Positions 38,201-50,200 of a DNA stretch of 64,000 nt are shown here, one piece after another (within the stretch, counting starts at the first letter, position 1; every line of letters starts with the position of its first letter). The translations under genes and the position numbers were made by a program. The notes below the pieces were generated by a model, which worked only from the letters and a program-made list of their open reading frames with translations, ran no database searches and had not been told where the DNA came from. This stretch comes from Ovis canadensis (taxonomy: Eukaryota; Chordata; Mammalia; Artiodactyla; Bovidae): assembly GCF_042477335.2 (NCBI RefSeq), contig NC_091255.1:22174501-22238500 (forward strand), given 5' to 3'.

Positions 38201-41200
38201 TGGCGAGGACCTGCGGCTGATGACAGGCAGGTTGCTGAGCGACATGGGGTCCTCCCGCCCAGCAGCATGGCACAAAGAGAGCTGGCTGCTCTTAGAAATG
38301 GGGCGCCTGGCTCAGTGTGGGGAAAGAAGGACAGAAAATGGAACTGCGCATTTATTCCAGCTGTGGAAGGAAGATAAATTTGACTATTGTGAAATAAAGG
38401 ATATTATCTGAGACAAACTGAATTAGCATGAATATATAAAAATAAAATAGCTTTGCCCAGCGAAATATTAAAGAAAAAAAAGGTGGAAGAAACAGAAGAG
38501 GCAAAAATTAACTGATATCATCTTATGCACATATGTGTGTGTGAATAAATCTATTACAAATATGAAATGATATGGTCAATAACAGTATTTCATTGAATAT
38601 ATGGGCAAACAGTCAAAAGAGAGAGAGATGATCAGCTTACACACAAAGGAAATAAAAATAGTAAATTATCATTTGAGACACTAGACAGTCCCTCGGGAAA
38701 TGAAAGAAATTTAAAAAACACTTTCAGGGAATTGCTTACACGCTTTTTAAATTAAGAAATTGACAAAGCTAGAATACAATGTAAGGAAATGTATACTTTC
38801 GTGCACTGCTGTCAACTAGCCTCTAAGCTACTTGGAAATCCATGTAACGCATGGAACAACAGCTAGATGCAGGCATGCATGTACATGTGCAACCATGCAC
38901 TCTGATTTCTTAGGTCCACTTGCAGAAGCTGTACCAGCAAAAGGGGAAACAGTCATCTGTTTCATGATATTCAGAGTAAAACTATTCGTAACGGGAAAAA
39001 ATGAAAACAATTCAAGACCCAAAGAAAGGAAAATGGCGCAATGAGCCACAGGATAGCAACAAGATGTATCATATGGTCTTCGGTCTGTTTTACTTAGGTC
39101 TGAAAACATTTTTTTTGCAGTATAGTTGATGTAGAATATTAGTTTCATCTATATAGCAGTGATTCACAATTTTAAAAGGTTATATTCATTTATAGCTACT
39201 ATAAAATATTGCCTACATTCCCTATGCCGTACCATATATCCTAGTAGCTTATTCGTTTCCTGCACAGTGGTTTGTACCTATCAATCCGCTGCTCCTACGC
39301 TGCCCCTCCCTGCTTCCCTCCCCTCGCTGGTAACCACTAGTTTGTTCTCTATCTGTGCGTCTGCCTCTTTTCTGTGATATTCATTAGTTTGTTGTATTTT
39401 TTTTTTTTGGATTCCACATATAAGTGACATTATTCTATCTCGGTCTTTCTCTGACTTCTTTCACTCAGCTAATGCCCCTTCAGTCCACCCACATTGCTGC
39501 AGATGGTTAAATTCCACTCTTTTTTCATGGCCAAGTAGTATTCCATCTTCTTTATCCATTCATCTGTTGATGGACACTTAGGTTGTTTCCATGCCTTAGC
39601 TGCTGTAAATAGTGCTGGTATGAACATTCAGGTGCACGTATCTTTTTAAATTAATATTAACATTTTTTTTAAAAGGACACTAATGGGTTGGGAAGATCCC
39701 CTGGAGAAGGAAATGGCAATGCACTCCAGTACTCTTGCCTGGAAAATCCCATGGACTGAGAAGCCTGGTAGGCTACAGCCCATGGGGTCGCAAAGAGTCA
39801 GACACGACTGAGCGACTTCACTATCACTTTCACTGGGGGGAAAAACTAGAATTGTAAAGGCAGAAACTCAAATCAATGCTCTGCAAAACAGTGACTTAAG
39901 GATATAGATAGAGAATGTTTTCCTACACTCTCATTTAGGTACAATGGGCCTGGCAACCAACCTGCTGCTATTCAACTAACAGCACAAATGTTATTAGTAT
40001 CTCCTTCATTTATAACATAACTGGCTACAGTAAGGCCCTTCATCCTCCAATCAAAGGAACACAGAGTAAGCTTTATGCCTTAGGTTTTTTTTCAAGGAAA
40101 GCAACTGCTGAATTGTCTCGTGCGCTTACCGTGAGTGTGGCAAGTGACATGAAGCCAATTAGGTTATTCCATACTTTATCGATGTCCTTTAGCAACTGCT
40201 GGAGTTTCTCACTGCACACCGCAGTGGCTTTTATCCCCAGCTCCACACGTTTCGTTACCCTGTACACCTCAACAACACCTGACAGGGTGAGAGAGGAAAG
40301 AGTTAGGTGCTGGAAGTGAAGAGAAAGAGATCAACAAGACACAGCAGCCTTACTGCTGGCTGACATCCTAGGTGAAACAGGGACTGCATCTGGACAGATG
40401 TGAACTTAATATTCCTTGGGGTCAATCAACATTTTGTTTGGCCTGCAACCCCCAGCATGTGGGATCTTAGTTCCTCGACCAGGGATTGAACCTGCACCCC
40501 TGCACTGGAAGCATGGAGTCTTTTTATTTATTTATTTATTAAATTTATTTAATTGGAGGCTAATTACTTTACAATATGGTAGTGGTTTTTGCCATACGTT
40601 GACATGAATCAGCCATGGGTGTACATGTGTCCTCGATTCTGAACCCCCCTCCCACCTCCCTCCCCATCCCATTTCTCAGGGTCATCCCAGTGCACCAGCC
40701 CTAAGCACCCTGTCTCATGCATTGAACCTGGACTGGCGATCTGTTTCACATATGATAATATACATGTTTCAATGCTATTCTCTCAAATCATCCCACCCTC
40801 ACCTTCTCCCACAGAGTCCAAAAGTCTGTTCTTTACACGTGTGTTTCTTTTGCTGTCTCACATATAGGATCATCATTACCATCTTTCTAAATTCCATATA
40901 TATGCATTAATATACAGTATTGCTGTTTTTCTTTCTGACTTACTCCACTCTGTATAATAAGCTCCAGTTTCATCCACCTCATTAGAACTGATTCAAATGC
41001 ATTCTTTTTAATAGCTGAATATTCCATTGTGTATATGTACCACAGCTTTCTTATGCATTCATCTGCCGATGGACATCTAGGTTGGGAAGTGTGAAGTCTT
41101 AACCACTGGATCCCCAGGGAAGCCCAGGAGCCATCCGCTGTTAACACTGCAGTATAAACTCCCCGGTAAGAGTGCAGACTCTAGAGCTATACCACTTGGA

Positions 41201-44200
41201 TTCAAGTCCAAGCTCTGCCACTTACTAGCTGTGTAACCTCAGGCAGGTAGCAAACCTCTCTGTACTTCAGTTTCCTCAAACGTAACCCTGGGATAATAGT
41301 ACCTTCTCAAAGGATGGTTGAAGACATTAAACTGGTTAAAACTGTTGGCTTAGAACAGCAGACATTAACCAAATATTCGCTTTTTTTTTTTCTGCCGTCT
41401 TTATGAGTCCCTCTGTTTGGTATACTCACTGAAAATGGGAACACTAACAGTTTAAAAGACCCGCAATGTCGGGATCGCTGTAACGCACAGGAACAGCCTG
41501 CTCTACTGCACTTCCCTCTGTGTGGTTTCCAGATACAAATATATGGATTTTTTTTACAAATTGAAAAGTCTGTGGTAACTGTGCATCAAGCGGGTCTATA
41601 AGCACCATTTTCCTGCCAGCATCTGTTCACGCTGCTTCTCTGTCACAGTTGGGTAATTCTCACAGTAGTTCAAACATTCCCATTATCGTCATCCTCGCTA
41701 TGGTGATCTGTGGTCTATGATGCTACTGCTGTAGTTGTCTGGGGGCACCAGGAACCACGCAGCATGTGTCTGGCTGCTCCACTGACCTGTTCCACCCACC
41801 CATCTCCTCCTCAGGCCTCCCTAGTCCCTGAGACACAACAATATTGAAATTTGGTCAGTTAACAACAGAACGACAGCCTCTAAGTGTTCAAGGCAAAGAG
41901 GAATCATCCAAAAACTAGAAATGATTAAGCTTAGTGAGGAAGGCATGTAGAAAGACAAGACAGGCCAGAAGCTAGGTCTCTTGTGCCAGCTAACCAACTT
42001 TCGAAACAAGGGAAAAGTTCTTGAAAGAGATCAAAAGGGCTACTCTAGGGAACACACGAATGATAAGAAAGCCAAACAGTCTTCTATTGCTGATACACAG
42101 AAAGTCTGAGTGCTCTGGAGAGATGATTGCACCGGCCACAGCACTCCCTCATCCTGAGCAAGGCCCTGACTCTCTCCAGTTGTATGGGGGCTGAGACGTA
42201 AGGAACCTGCAGGAGAAAAGCCTGAGGCCAGCAGAAGTCGCTCATGAAGGGTAAAGAAAGAAGCCATCTCCGTGACATCTCTCTAGCATCAAGGGGCAAG
42301 CTGAAGCAGCAAGTGTTGATGCAGAAGCTGCAGCAAGTTACCCAGAAGATACAGCTCAGATAATTAACGAAGGTGGCTACGCTAACCAACAGATTTTCAA
42401 TGTAGACGAAACCGCTTTCTTATTGGAAGAAGATGCTGTCCAGGAACTTTCATAGCTAGAGAGGAGAAGTCAATGCCTGCCTTCAAAGCTTTCAGTGGCA
42501 GGCTGGCTTTCTTGTTAGGAGCTAATGCAGCTGGGGACTTTAAGCTGAAGCCAATGCTCGCTTACTATTTCAGAAATCCAAGGGCCCTGAAGAATTATGC
42601 TACATCTACTTTGCCTGTGCTCTCTCTGTCAGTGGAACAACAAAGCCTGGATGATAACACATCTGTTCACAACATGGTTTACAGAATATTTTAAGCTCAC
42701 TGTTGAGGCCTACTGCTCAGAAAAAAAAAAAAGATTAAAATATGACTGCTCAGTGACAACGCATCTGGTCACCTAAGACCTCTGATAAAGATATACAACA
42801 AGATTAATGTTTTCATGCCTGCTAATAACAGAACATCCATTGTGCAGCCCATGGGTCAAGTAATAATTTCGATTTTCAAGTCTTAGTCTTTAGGAAATAT
42901 ATTTTAAGGGGCTATAGCTGCCGCAGATGGTAATTCCTCTGGTAGACCTGGGGGAAGTAAATTGCAAACCTCCTGGAAAGGATTCACCATTCTAGATGTC
43001 ATTAAGAACATCTAGGATTCATAGGAAGAGGTCACAATATCAACAAGAGGAATTTGGAAGAAGTTGATTCCAACCCTCATGGTTGACTTTGAGGGGTTCA
43101 AGACTTCAGTGGAGGAAGTAACCATAGACACGATGGGAATAGCAAGGGAATTAGAAGTGGAAGTAGACCCTTAAGATGTGACTAATTTGCTACAATCTCA
43201 TGATAAATCTTTAACAATGAGCAAAGAAACTGGTTTCTTGGGGTGGAATCCACTCCTGGTGATGACTGTTAAAATGACAGCAAAGAACTTAGAATATTAC
43301 ATAAACTTAGCTGATAAAGCAGCGCAGATTTCAAGAAGATTGACACCAATTCTTAAAAAAGTTCTCCTGTGGGTAAAATGCTATCAAACAGCATTGCATA
43401 CTATATAGAGAAATTGTTCATCGATAAAGAGTCCATCGGTAAAACAAACTTCATTGTCTTATTTTAAGAAATGGCCACAGCCACCCCAACCTTCAGCAAC
43501 TACCACCCTGATCTGCCAGCAGCCATCAACATCAAGGCAAGAGCCTCCACCAGTAGCAAGATTATGACTTGCTAAAGACTCAGATAGATGATGGCTAGCC
43601 TTTTTTAATCAATATTTTTAATTTAAGTTTTTCTCAGACATTTTGCACACTTAATGGACTACAGTAATAAGGTAAACATAACTTTCCTATGAACTGGGAA
43701 ACCAAAATATTCATGCAACTCGCTTCATTGAGCTATAAGCTTTACTGCAGTGGTCTGGAATCAAAACTTCAATGTCTCCCAGTGAAGTGAAAGTCGCTCA
43801 GTTGTGTCCAGTTCTTTGTAACCCCATGGACTTTACAATCTGTGGAATTCTCCAGGCCAGAATACTGGAGTGGGTAGCCATTCCCTTCTCCAGGGGAATC
43901 TTCCCAACCTAAGGATCAAACCCAGGTCTCCCACGTTACAGGTGGATTTTTTTACCAGCTGAGCCACAAGGGAAGCCCAAGATTCCTGGAGTGGGTAACC
44001 TGCCCCTTCTCCAGGAGATCTTCCTCACCCAGGAATCAAACTGGAGTCTCCTGCATTGCAGGCCAATTCTTTACTAACTCAGCTATCAGGGAAGCCCCAG
44101 TATCTCCCAGATCTGCCTATAATTAAGAAATATTTCACTCCTCTGAATGCCCAAGATTTACAAAGTCTGTGGCTTCATGTTGTCTTTTATACACTTAACA

Positions 44201-47200
44201 GGACACAGAATGGTTCTTTCCCTGTGGTCTCTGAATTACGGCTGAATTCTTCCAGCAAGGATGAGAGATGCCAAGGTCTCCAAAGACTAAGGATAGCTGC
44301 CAGGCATAACCCAACCCCTCCCCCAGCTTGTCCCATTCCTGGAAGAATGCCACGGGGTCTTCAGTGGTACACGCTCAGCCTACATACAGCACCGCGGCTT
44401 GTCCTTCCTTCCCCAGGGGAAGGTTAGGAATTGCTGCCCACTCTGAGCCAAGTGAGGGGGCTTCTGAGTCAATCCTTCATACTAGGAAGCTACTAGAGGG
44501 AAAGATAGGCACCCCATGAGCTGGTGAGCATTTGTTTATGAGGCAGAATTATGCCTGTCTGAGCAGGAAAGGGAACAAGAGCAGGAGGCAGGAACAAGGA
44601 GAGCTCACAGCGCTCAGCGCCTCTCACCCAGAGAGTACACGCAAGTGGCCACTGTGCGCGCAGCGCTAGGCGAGGCGCTGGGAACCCAGCCGCAAGCACG
44701 TCACACCCAAACCTCTCCCTTCTTGGAGGCGGGTTTCAGTGGAGACAGACAGATAATAGATACAGATAACAGAAAGTAAAATGTTTACGATAGTAAATGT
44801 GACAGGGCTAGGGAGAAGATCAAGCAGGGAGACGGACAGCAAGTGACAGGGTGGGGAGAGGGAACACGGCTTTGAGTGAGAGGGGCGAGAAGACTTCACT
44901 TAGAAGGTGACGTCTGAGTAAAGGTCTGAAGAAGATTAGGGCGAGACCAGTGCCTGTGGTTCTGGCTACAGGCAAACCCTGAGCAGGACAGGACCACAGA
45001 GAAGGACAGGGACTGAGATTTCACGTTAGACTGGGATGTGTGAGAGCTGAAGGTGGCCAGGAAGTTAAGGAATCTGGGAGGTTGGTAAGGAGTAGAAAGG
45101 CAGAATTCAACAGAGCATGGTAAGAACTGATTGGGGACCCAATAACTTAATTTTCTTTTTTAAACCAATGATTTAATGTTAATGCCTCATCTAGTTCAGA
45201 GTCTTTGATAAACCAGTAACATGTGATTTTACATTGTGTATAACAAGGACTGAGAAACCTGGCCACAGAGACCTTAAGTCAAATAGTTGTTTCTGGGTAG
45301 GATTTAAGTGTCTTATCTATAAAAGCAGAAGCTACTTAGTAAAGTCCTATGAGGCTTAGAGAGATCTAGATTAAACTACTTGACATAGGGACAACTGAAC
45401 AGCCTCCAAAGCGTCATGATTTTGAAGAAGTATAATATGAAAGCACATACCTAATAAGTATTCCATCCCTTGAACTGACTGAATCACTTCTGTGCATACA
45501 GAGCTACTACTGATTCCATTTAAGGTATCATTGGCCTTCTTAATGACCTATAAAGAAATGAAATCACATCACCTTACATAATCAGGAAAAGTCATTACAA
45601 AGCAGTTTACTATTAGTAGAAAACCCAACTGAAAGCTGGAAGGTGTGAAAATGCATGACTGATTGATGTATGTAGATGACTGTGTTGAAATAAATCTGAG
45701 AATTTTGACATTGATGAACCAAGCCTCCGCTTTTTTGGAAGTGGAAAGACAAAGGTTCTCCAGCTTAAATATTATTTTAACTTGGGCAGAGATAACGATA
45801 CCATTTTGTTACGCATTAAACTCAGTGACAGGAGAGGGCACTCTAAGCCAAGTGAGCGGGGTCTGCCGCAGTCGGTGGGGAAGAAGCCTCACTGAAGACG
45901 TGAGACTTTCCACCCAGGTCCTCCCAGTGCAAGGCCATCGAGGCAGAGCTCGCCCCGAGTCCCTCCAAAGCAATCAAGAAGGCGAGATGACGCAAGAGGC
46001 ATGGGCAGGTGTGTGAACGCAGCCGAGTGAGAGACTCACCTCCAGAGCGCTCCCCAGACACCGCTGCCACTCGTACGCATACCGCTCATTCTCCTGAAAG
46101 TCACCGAAAGAGCTGGGTCAGGCGGGCAAGCCGGGGATCCCACCTGGGACTTCCTTTAGTTCAGAGTCCTGAAGACTTACTTTCATGTCTATGAAACTCA
46201 CTAATCCAAGCGCAGTTGATCTTCTGAACCCACTAATGATGACTTTTATTGATAGCTCCTGATAACTATAACTTCTGAACACATGACTTGTGAATTGGAG
46301 GGAAATGGTTTTTAGTGGATTCCCTTCGCAAACGTTGCCTTATTTGTTCCATTAACAGTGGAAGCTTCTTTAAAGGTACGCACCATGTAGGTGTCTGGCA
46401 CGAGAGCCAGGATCAAACCACAGCTTCCTGCTCCACAGTCAGGAAGCTGTGTGTGCGAGTGAGCGCACGTCTGACAGGACGGGGAGGAGGATGCTAAGAG
46501 TGTTGGCTGGAGGGGGCAGCAGCGTGGGACGAACATTAACCGTGAGGGGATCCAGCACATCTGTCCTCTCTCTTTTTTCCTTAAAGACTTTTTTCTTTAA
46601 TGTGGGCCAATTTTTAAAGTAGCTACAATACTGCTTCTGATTTTTTCTTTCTGTTTTTTAATGTCTTGGTTTTTTGGCCATGAGGCATGTGGAATCTTAG
46701 CTCCTTGACCAGCAACTGAATCCATATATATCCCCTGCACTGGAAGGTGAAGTCCTAACCACTGGGCTTCCAGGGAAGTCCCCCATGCTCCCCACCCCCG
46801 CCCCTAGCACCGCCTTTTGAGGTTTTACCACTAAGATGATAAAGTCCACATGCTCAAAAAGAACTCCCTGAAGAAACACTTCCCTCCCTGTGAGGTCTCA
46901 GGAATAATTCCACTTTTAGGGTCACTAACTACTCTCAGTGATGTCCCATCTAGGAGGGAATCTTCATCCGGGGCTAAGGTCACCGTGCTCTCCCTTATTT
47001 AATGACACATCTCATGCCCGGTGCCTTGGGACGGTCTGCCCCCCGCTCCCCAGGTGACCGAGGCCAGCATTTTGTCTCAGGGCCCCGGGGATGCGGAGCC
47101 CGCTCACCTCCACCTCTCCCGTCAGGTCTTTGTACTTGTCGCGGATGATGGGCAGGGCAGGCTTCTCGCTCAGTGTGTTGGAACGGTCCCTGAAAGGCTG

Positions 47201-50200
47201 TTCCAAAGCCGGGGAAGGAGAAGAGCGGCTTATCTCTTTATCACCAAGGCTCAGGCTCCTCTTGTGTGATCCTGGGGGAGATGGATGGCACAAAGGTGCT
47301 GATTACTCAGCTTAATCCAAGCAGAGGCGCTTCCTTGCTCACACGACCCTCTTCTCTAGACGCTGGCATCAGGAGGTGGTCAGAATCACACTTCTCATTT
47401 GGCCTGCCTGGCAAGCGATACGTTGAACACTTTCCCTTGTTCTCTCATGCCTGAGTCCCCTGCCTGTAATTTTCTCCATTACGCTTCTTTAATCTGTCAC
47501 AATACTTCCATAACTCTGAGTGCGGGATCACTCGAGTCTGGAGGACTAGGGTCTTTCTAAGTATCAGTGTGCAAGAGTGTGGCTGCTTTTCCAGTCATCA
47601 CTTAGGGATTGGTACTGACTTCCTCTATCCTTCTCAATGAACAGAAATCAATGAGCCCTTCTGTCAGGGTGGGATTAAAACCAAAGGGGCAAACTCAAAT
47701 GCCTTCAGAGAGCAGGCCGGCAAAGGAAATGACTGAAGCAGGTCAGCTGGAGAGGAACGTGGCGGGAACCATGACACAGGGCAGACCTCACATCATCTGC
47801 TGCAGGGGATGCTGCTGCTCCGCCCCAGGATACAGGGCAGACCTCACATCATCTGCTGCCGGGGATGGTGCTGCTCCACTCCATGACACAGGGCAGACCC
47901 CACATCATCTGCTGCCGGGGATGCTGCTGCTCCGCCCCATGACACAGGGCAGACCTCACATCATCTGCTGCAGAGGATGGTGCTGCTCCGCCCCATGACA
48001 CAGGGCAGACCTCACATCCTCTGCTGCAGGGGATGATGCTGCTCCGCTCCAGCTCATCATCAAGAGGTGGGAACGCAGGCCTAGGGCTGCCAGATACTAT
48101 GCCTTTCCAAGAAAAGCTAGAAATCCAGGTTGTGAGGTGTCATGGTTTTTATGCATCGGCAACTGCTTCACACACTAGAAATCCTTCAGCGTGGGTCAAT
48201 CAAAACAGGTCTGTAGACCAGACCCAGATCCACAGGTACTACATGGCACCTCAGGATGAAAAGGCATACTCTGCAGCCAGGGATCAAGAGCAGAACTCAC
48301 TGGCCCACAAGGGGGTCAAACCATTTCTCTGGCTCTTCTAACACAGCACACTTCTCCCCAAAACGAGCCAACAAACTGACCATGCGCTGCACTTAATTTT
48401 AACCCCCAAAGCTGTCATCTGATGAATACTGGTTTAATTTCAGTTCAGTCTCAGGGAAACCCTCTTTTATAGCCTGTTGTCACAGACTCTGATTTTAAAC
48501 ATTGGGAAATATATTTCCTGCTAACCCAGGGACCAACTTCTTATTCTAAGAAAGAACGAACACTTAAATGCAGTGGAAGAAACCAGGATGTAAAATCTGT
48601 GTTGAAAGCTACTCACCCTGAACAGAAAGGTCAAAGGTTGCTAGCTCATTTTTGATCATTTCTTCGCTTGATTTCATTTTGCCTTGTGAATTGGCCACTA
48701 AAAAGTCAAATTTGCTGATTTTGGGCTTCTCACTCTGAAACTCTCCGAAGTCATCTGTGCATTCCTTGGGGGTATCGTGAGAAGCACTGCTGGAGGCCGG
48801 GCTCAGGCACACAGCCTCTTGGCTCCGCTCGCCTACAGGCAGGTCTTGTCTGGTGAAATCCCTGAAGTCCCCGCTTTCATATTCCTTTGGCTCACTGGCC
48901 TGCGGGATCACGTCCTTAAAATTGGCGAAAGCTGGGAAAGTGGTCTCTGGAAGAGGATCCTCGCTGGCGAAGGTTGTGACTTTGGAGAGAGATGTCACGG
49001 TGAGGTTTTCGGAACTGCCGAACGAAGTCTCTTTCTTTTGAAGAACTGAGGCAGCTGCGGAGGCTCCGCTTCCTGCTGAGAGGACAAATGGGGACAGTTT
49101 TCTGCCCTGAGAGGCATCATCCCTGTCTGACCAGTCATAGCTCGTAAGTGTGCTCACTGCAAAATTGCTACTGTAGGTTCCAAAAGCAGCATATTTTAAG
49201 TCCTCTATATCTGAAAGGGAAATAAGACCCCACAATTAGAGGCAAGCTCACCATGTAGGCAAAATGCCCTAAACTCTGCAGAAGCAAAATGTCTAGCGTC
49301 TTTGATTAGTTCCATGCGATATTGGAATTGACTAAATTTAGAGCTTGTACTAAAATTAAAGGAGCTGGGCTGTAAAATCTGATCTTTAAAAACCCACATC
49401 AGCTTTGAGCTGGCATTTATATTTAGTAACAAAGAGTCCTTTTCTTCCGGTACGACAGTTCCTAAAAAAAAAAAAGACAGGATGATATACATCCACCAAG
49501 TATATACTGTTTGATAGAAGGATAGGGTCATTTAATAAAATGTCTATTCACTTATAAACTTGAAAATGTATTTACAATATTCTCTGCCCCAAACAAGACT
49601 CTTACATTTTGACTTCATTGGAACATGTTCATTTACAACATGCTCATATGAAATGTATATGACATACTAATTAAAAATCGACTATCTTGAAACTAAACCA
49701 AAAAAAAATGTTATAGCTAACTTTTAACCAATTACTAGGTGTTTCTGTCTAGGCAAGGCCAAATATGAGATTTTAATTAAGTAGTTACTTACCCAGTTGT
49801 TATTTTGGTCACTATGGACGTCATACTGCTGTGATGGGAGTATGAGGGGGAAAAAAATCAATCTAAGCTACCTTTAGCCTCTAAACAAATAGAATCAAAG
49901 GTCTGGGTCCTCCTGGGCTCTTGTTTCTCTTTCAACTATGTGTAACCTCCTCATAAAAAAGGAAAAGAAAGAAACGCTGGGGAGGAAGACTCATTTTACA
50001 CGCTTAATATATATTTAAATAATTTAAGAGGTGGCACCAAACAGCAAAAATAATATAGATTTTTAATTCAGACAGACCTGCCTTCAACTCCCAGCTGCGC
50101 CACCTACCACTTGTGTGACACTAGGTGAGCTATTTAATATCTCAACTTTGGCTTGCTTATATGTTAAAAAAAAAAGAGCAGGCACTTTGACGGGCTGTGT

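Larger units (their letters stand above)
24804..40139 (-). other. SYNRG: SYNRG intron, 15.3 kb, repeat-rich
   Basis: Lies between the 139-bp and 111-bp exons. It holds a mariner-type palindrome, two L1 3' ends, a hAT-type MER, CHR SINEs, a Bov-A2 dimer, an MLT1 LTR split by Bov-B, a second Bov-B fragment, MIRs and another L1. No further coding exon was recognised. Confidence 0.8.

Noticed and set aside
47609..47998. Plus-strand 129-codon frame over the 56-bp tandem repeat
   Set aside because: The unit length is not divisible by three, so the peptide is not a real repeat protein; the frame is chance.
47771..48050. CRISPR-like array
   Set aside because: Units are contiguous with no variable spacers, and the locus is a vertebrate intron. 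It is a minisatellite.
49205..49531. Minus-strand open frame of 108 codons adjoining the 594-bp SYNRG exon, with an acceptor-like T-run before GGAACTGTCG
   Set aside because: The 948-bp and 594-bp exons already join in phase, no donor is evident and I recognise no family. Most likely read-through intron sequence.
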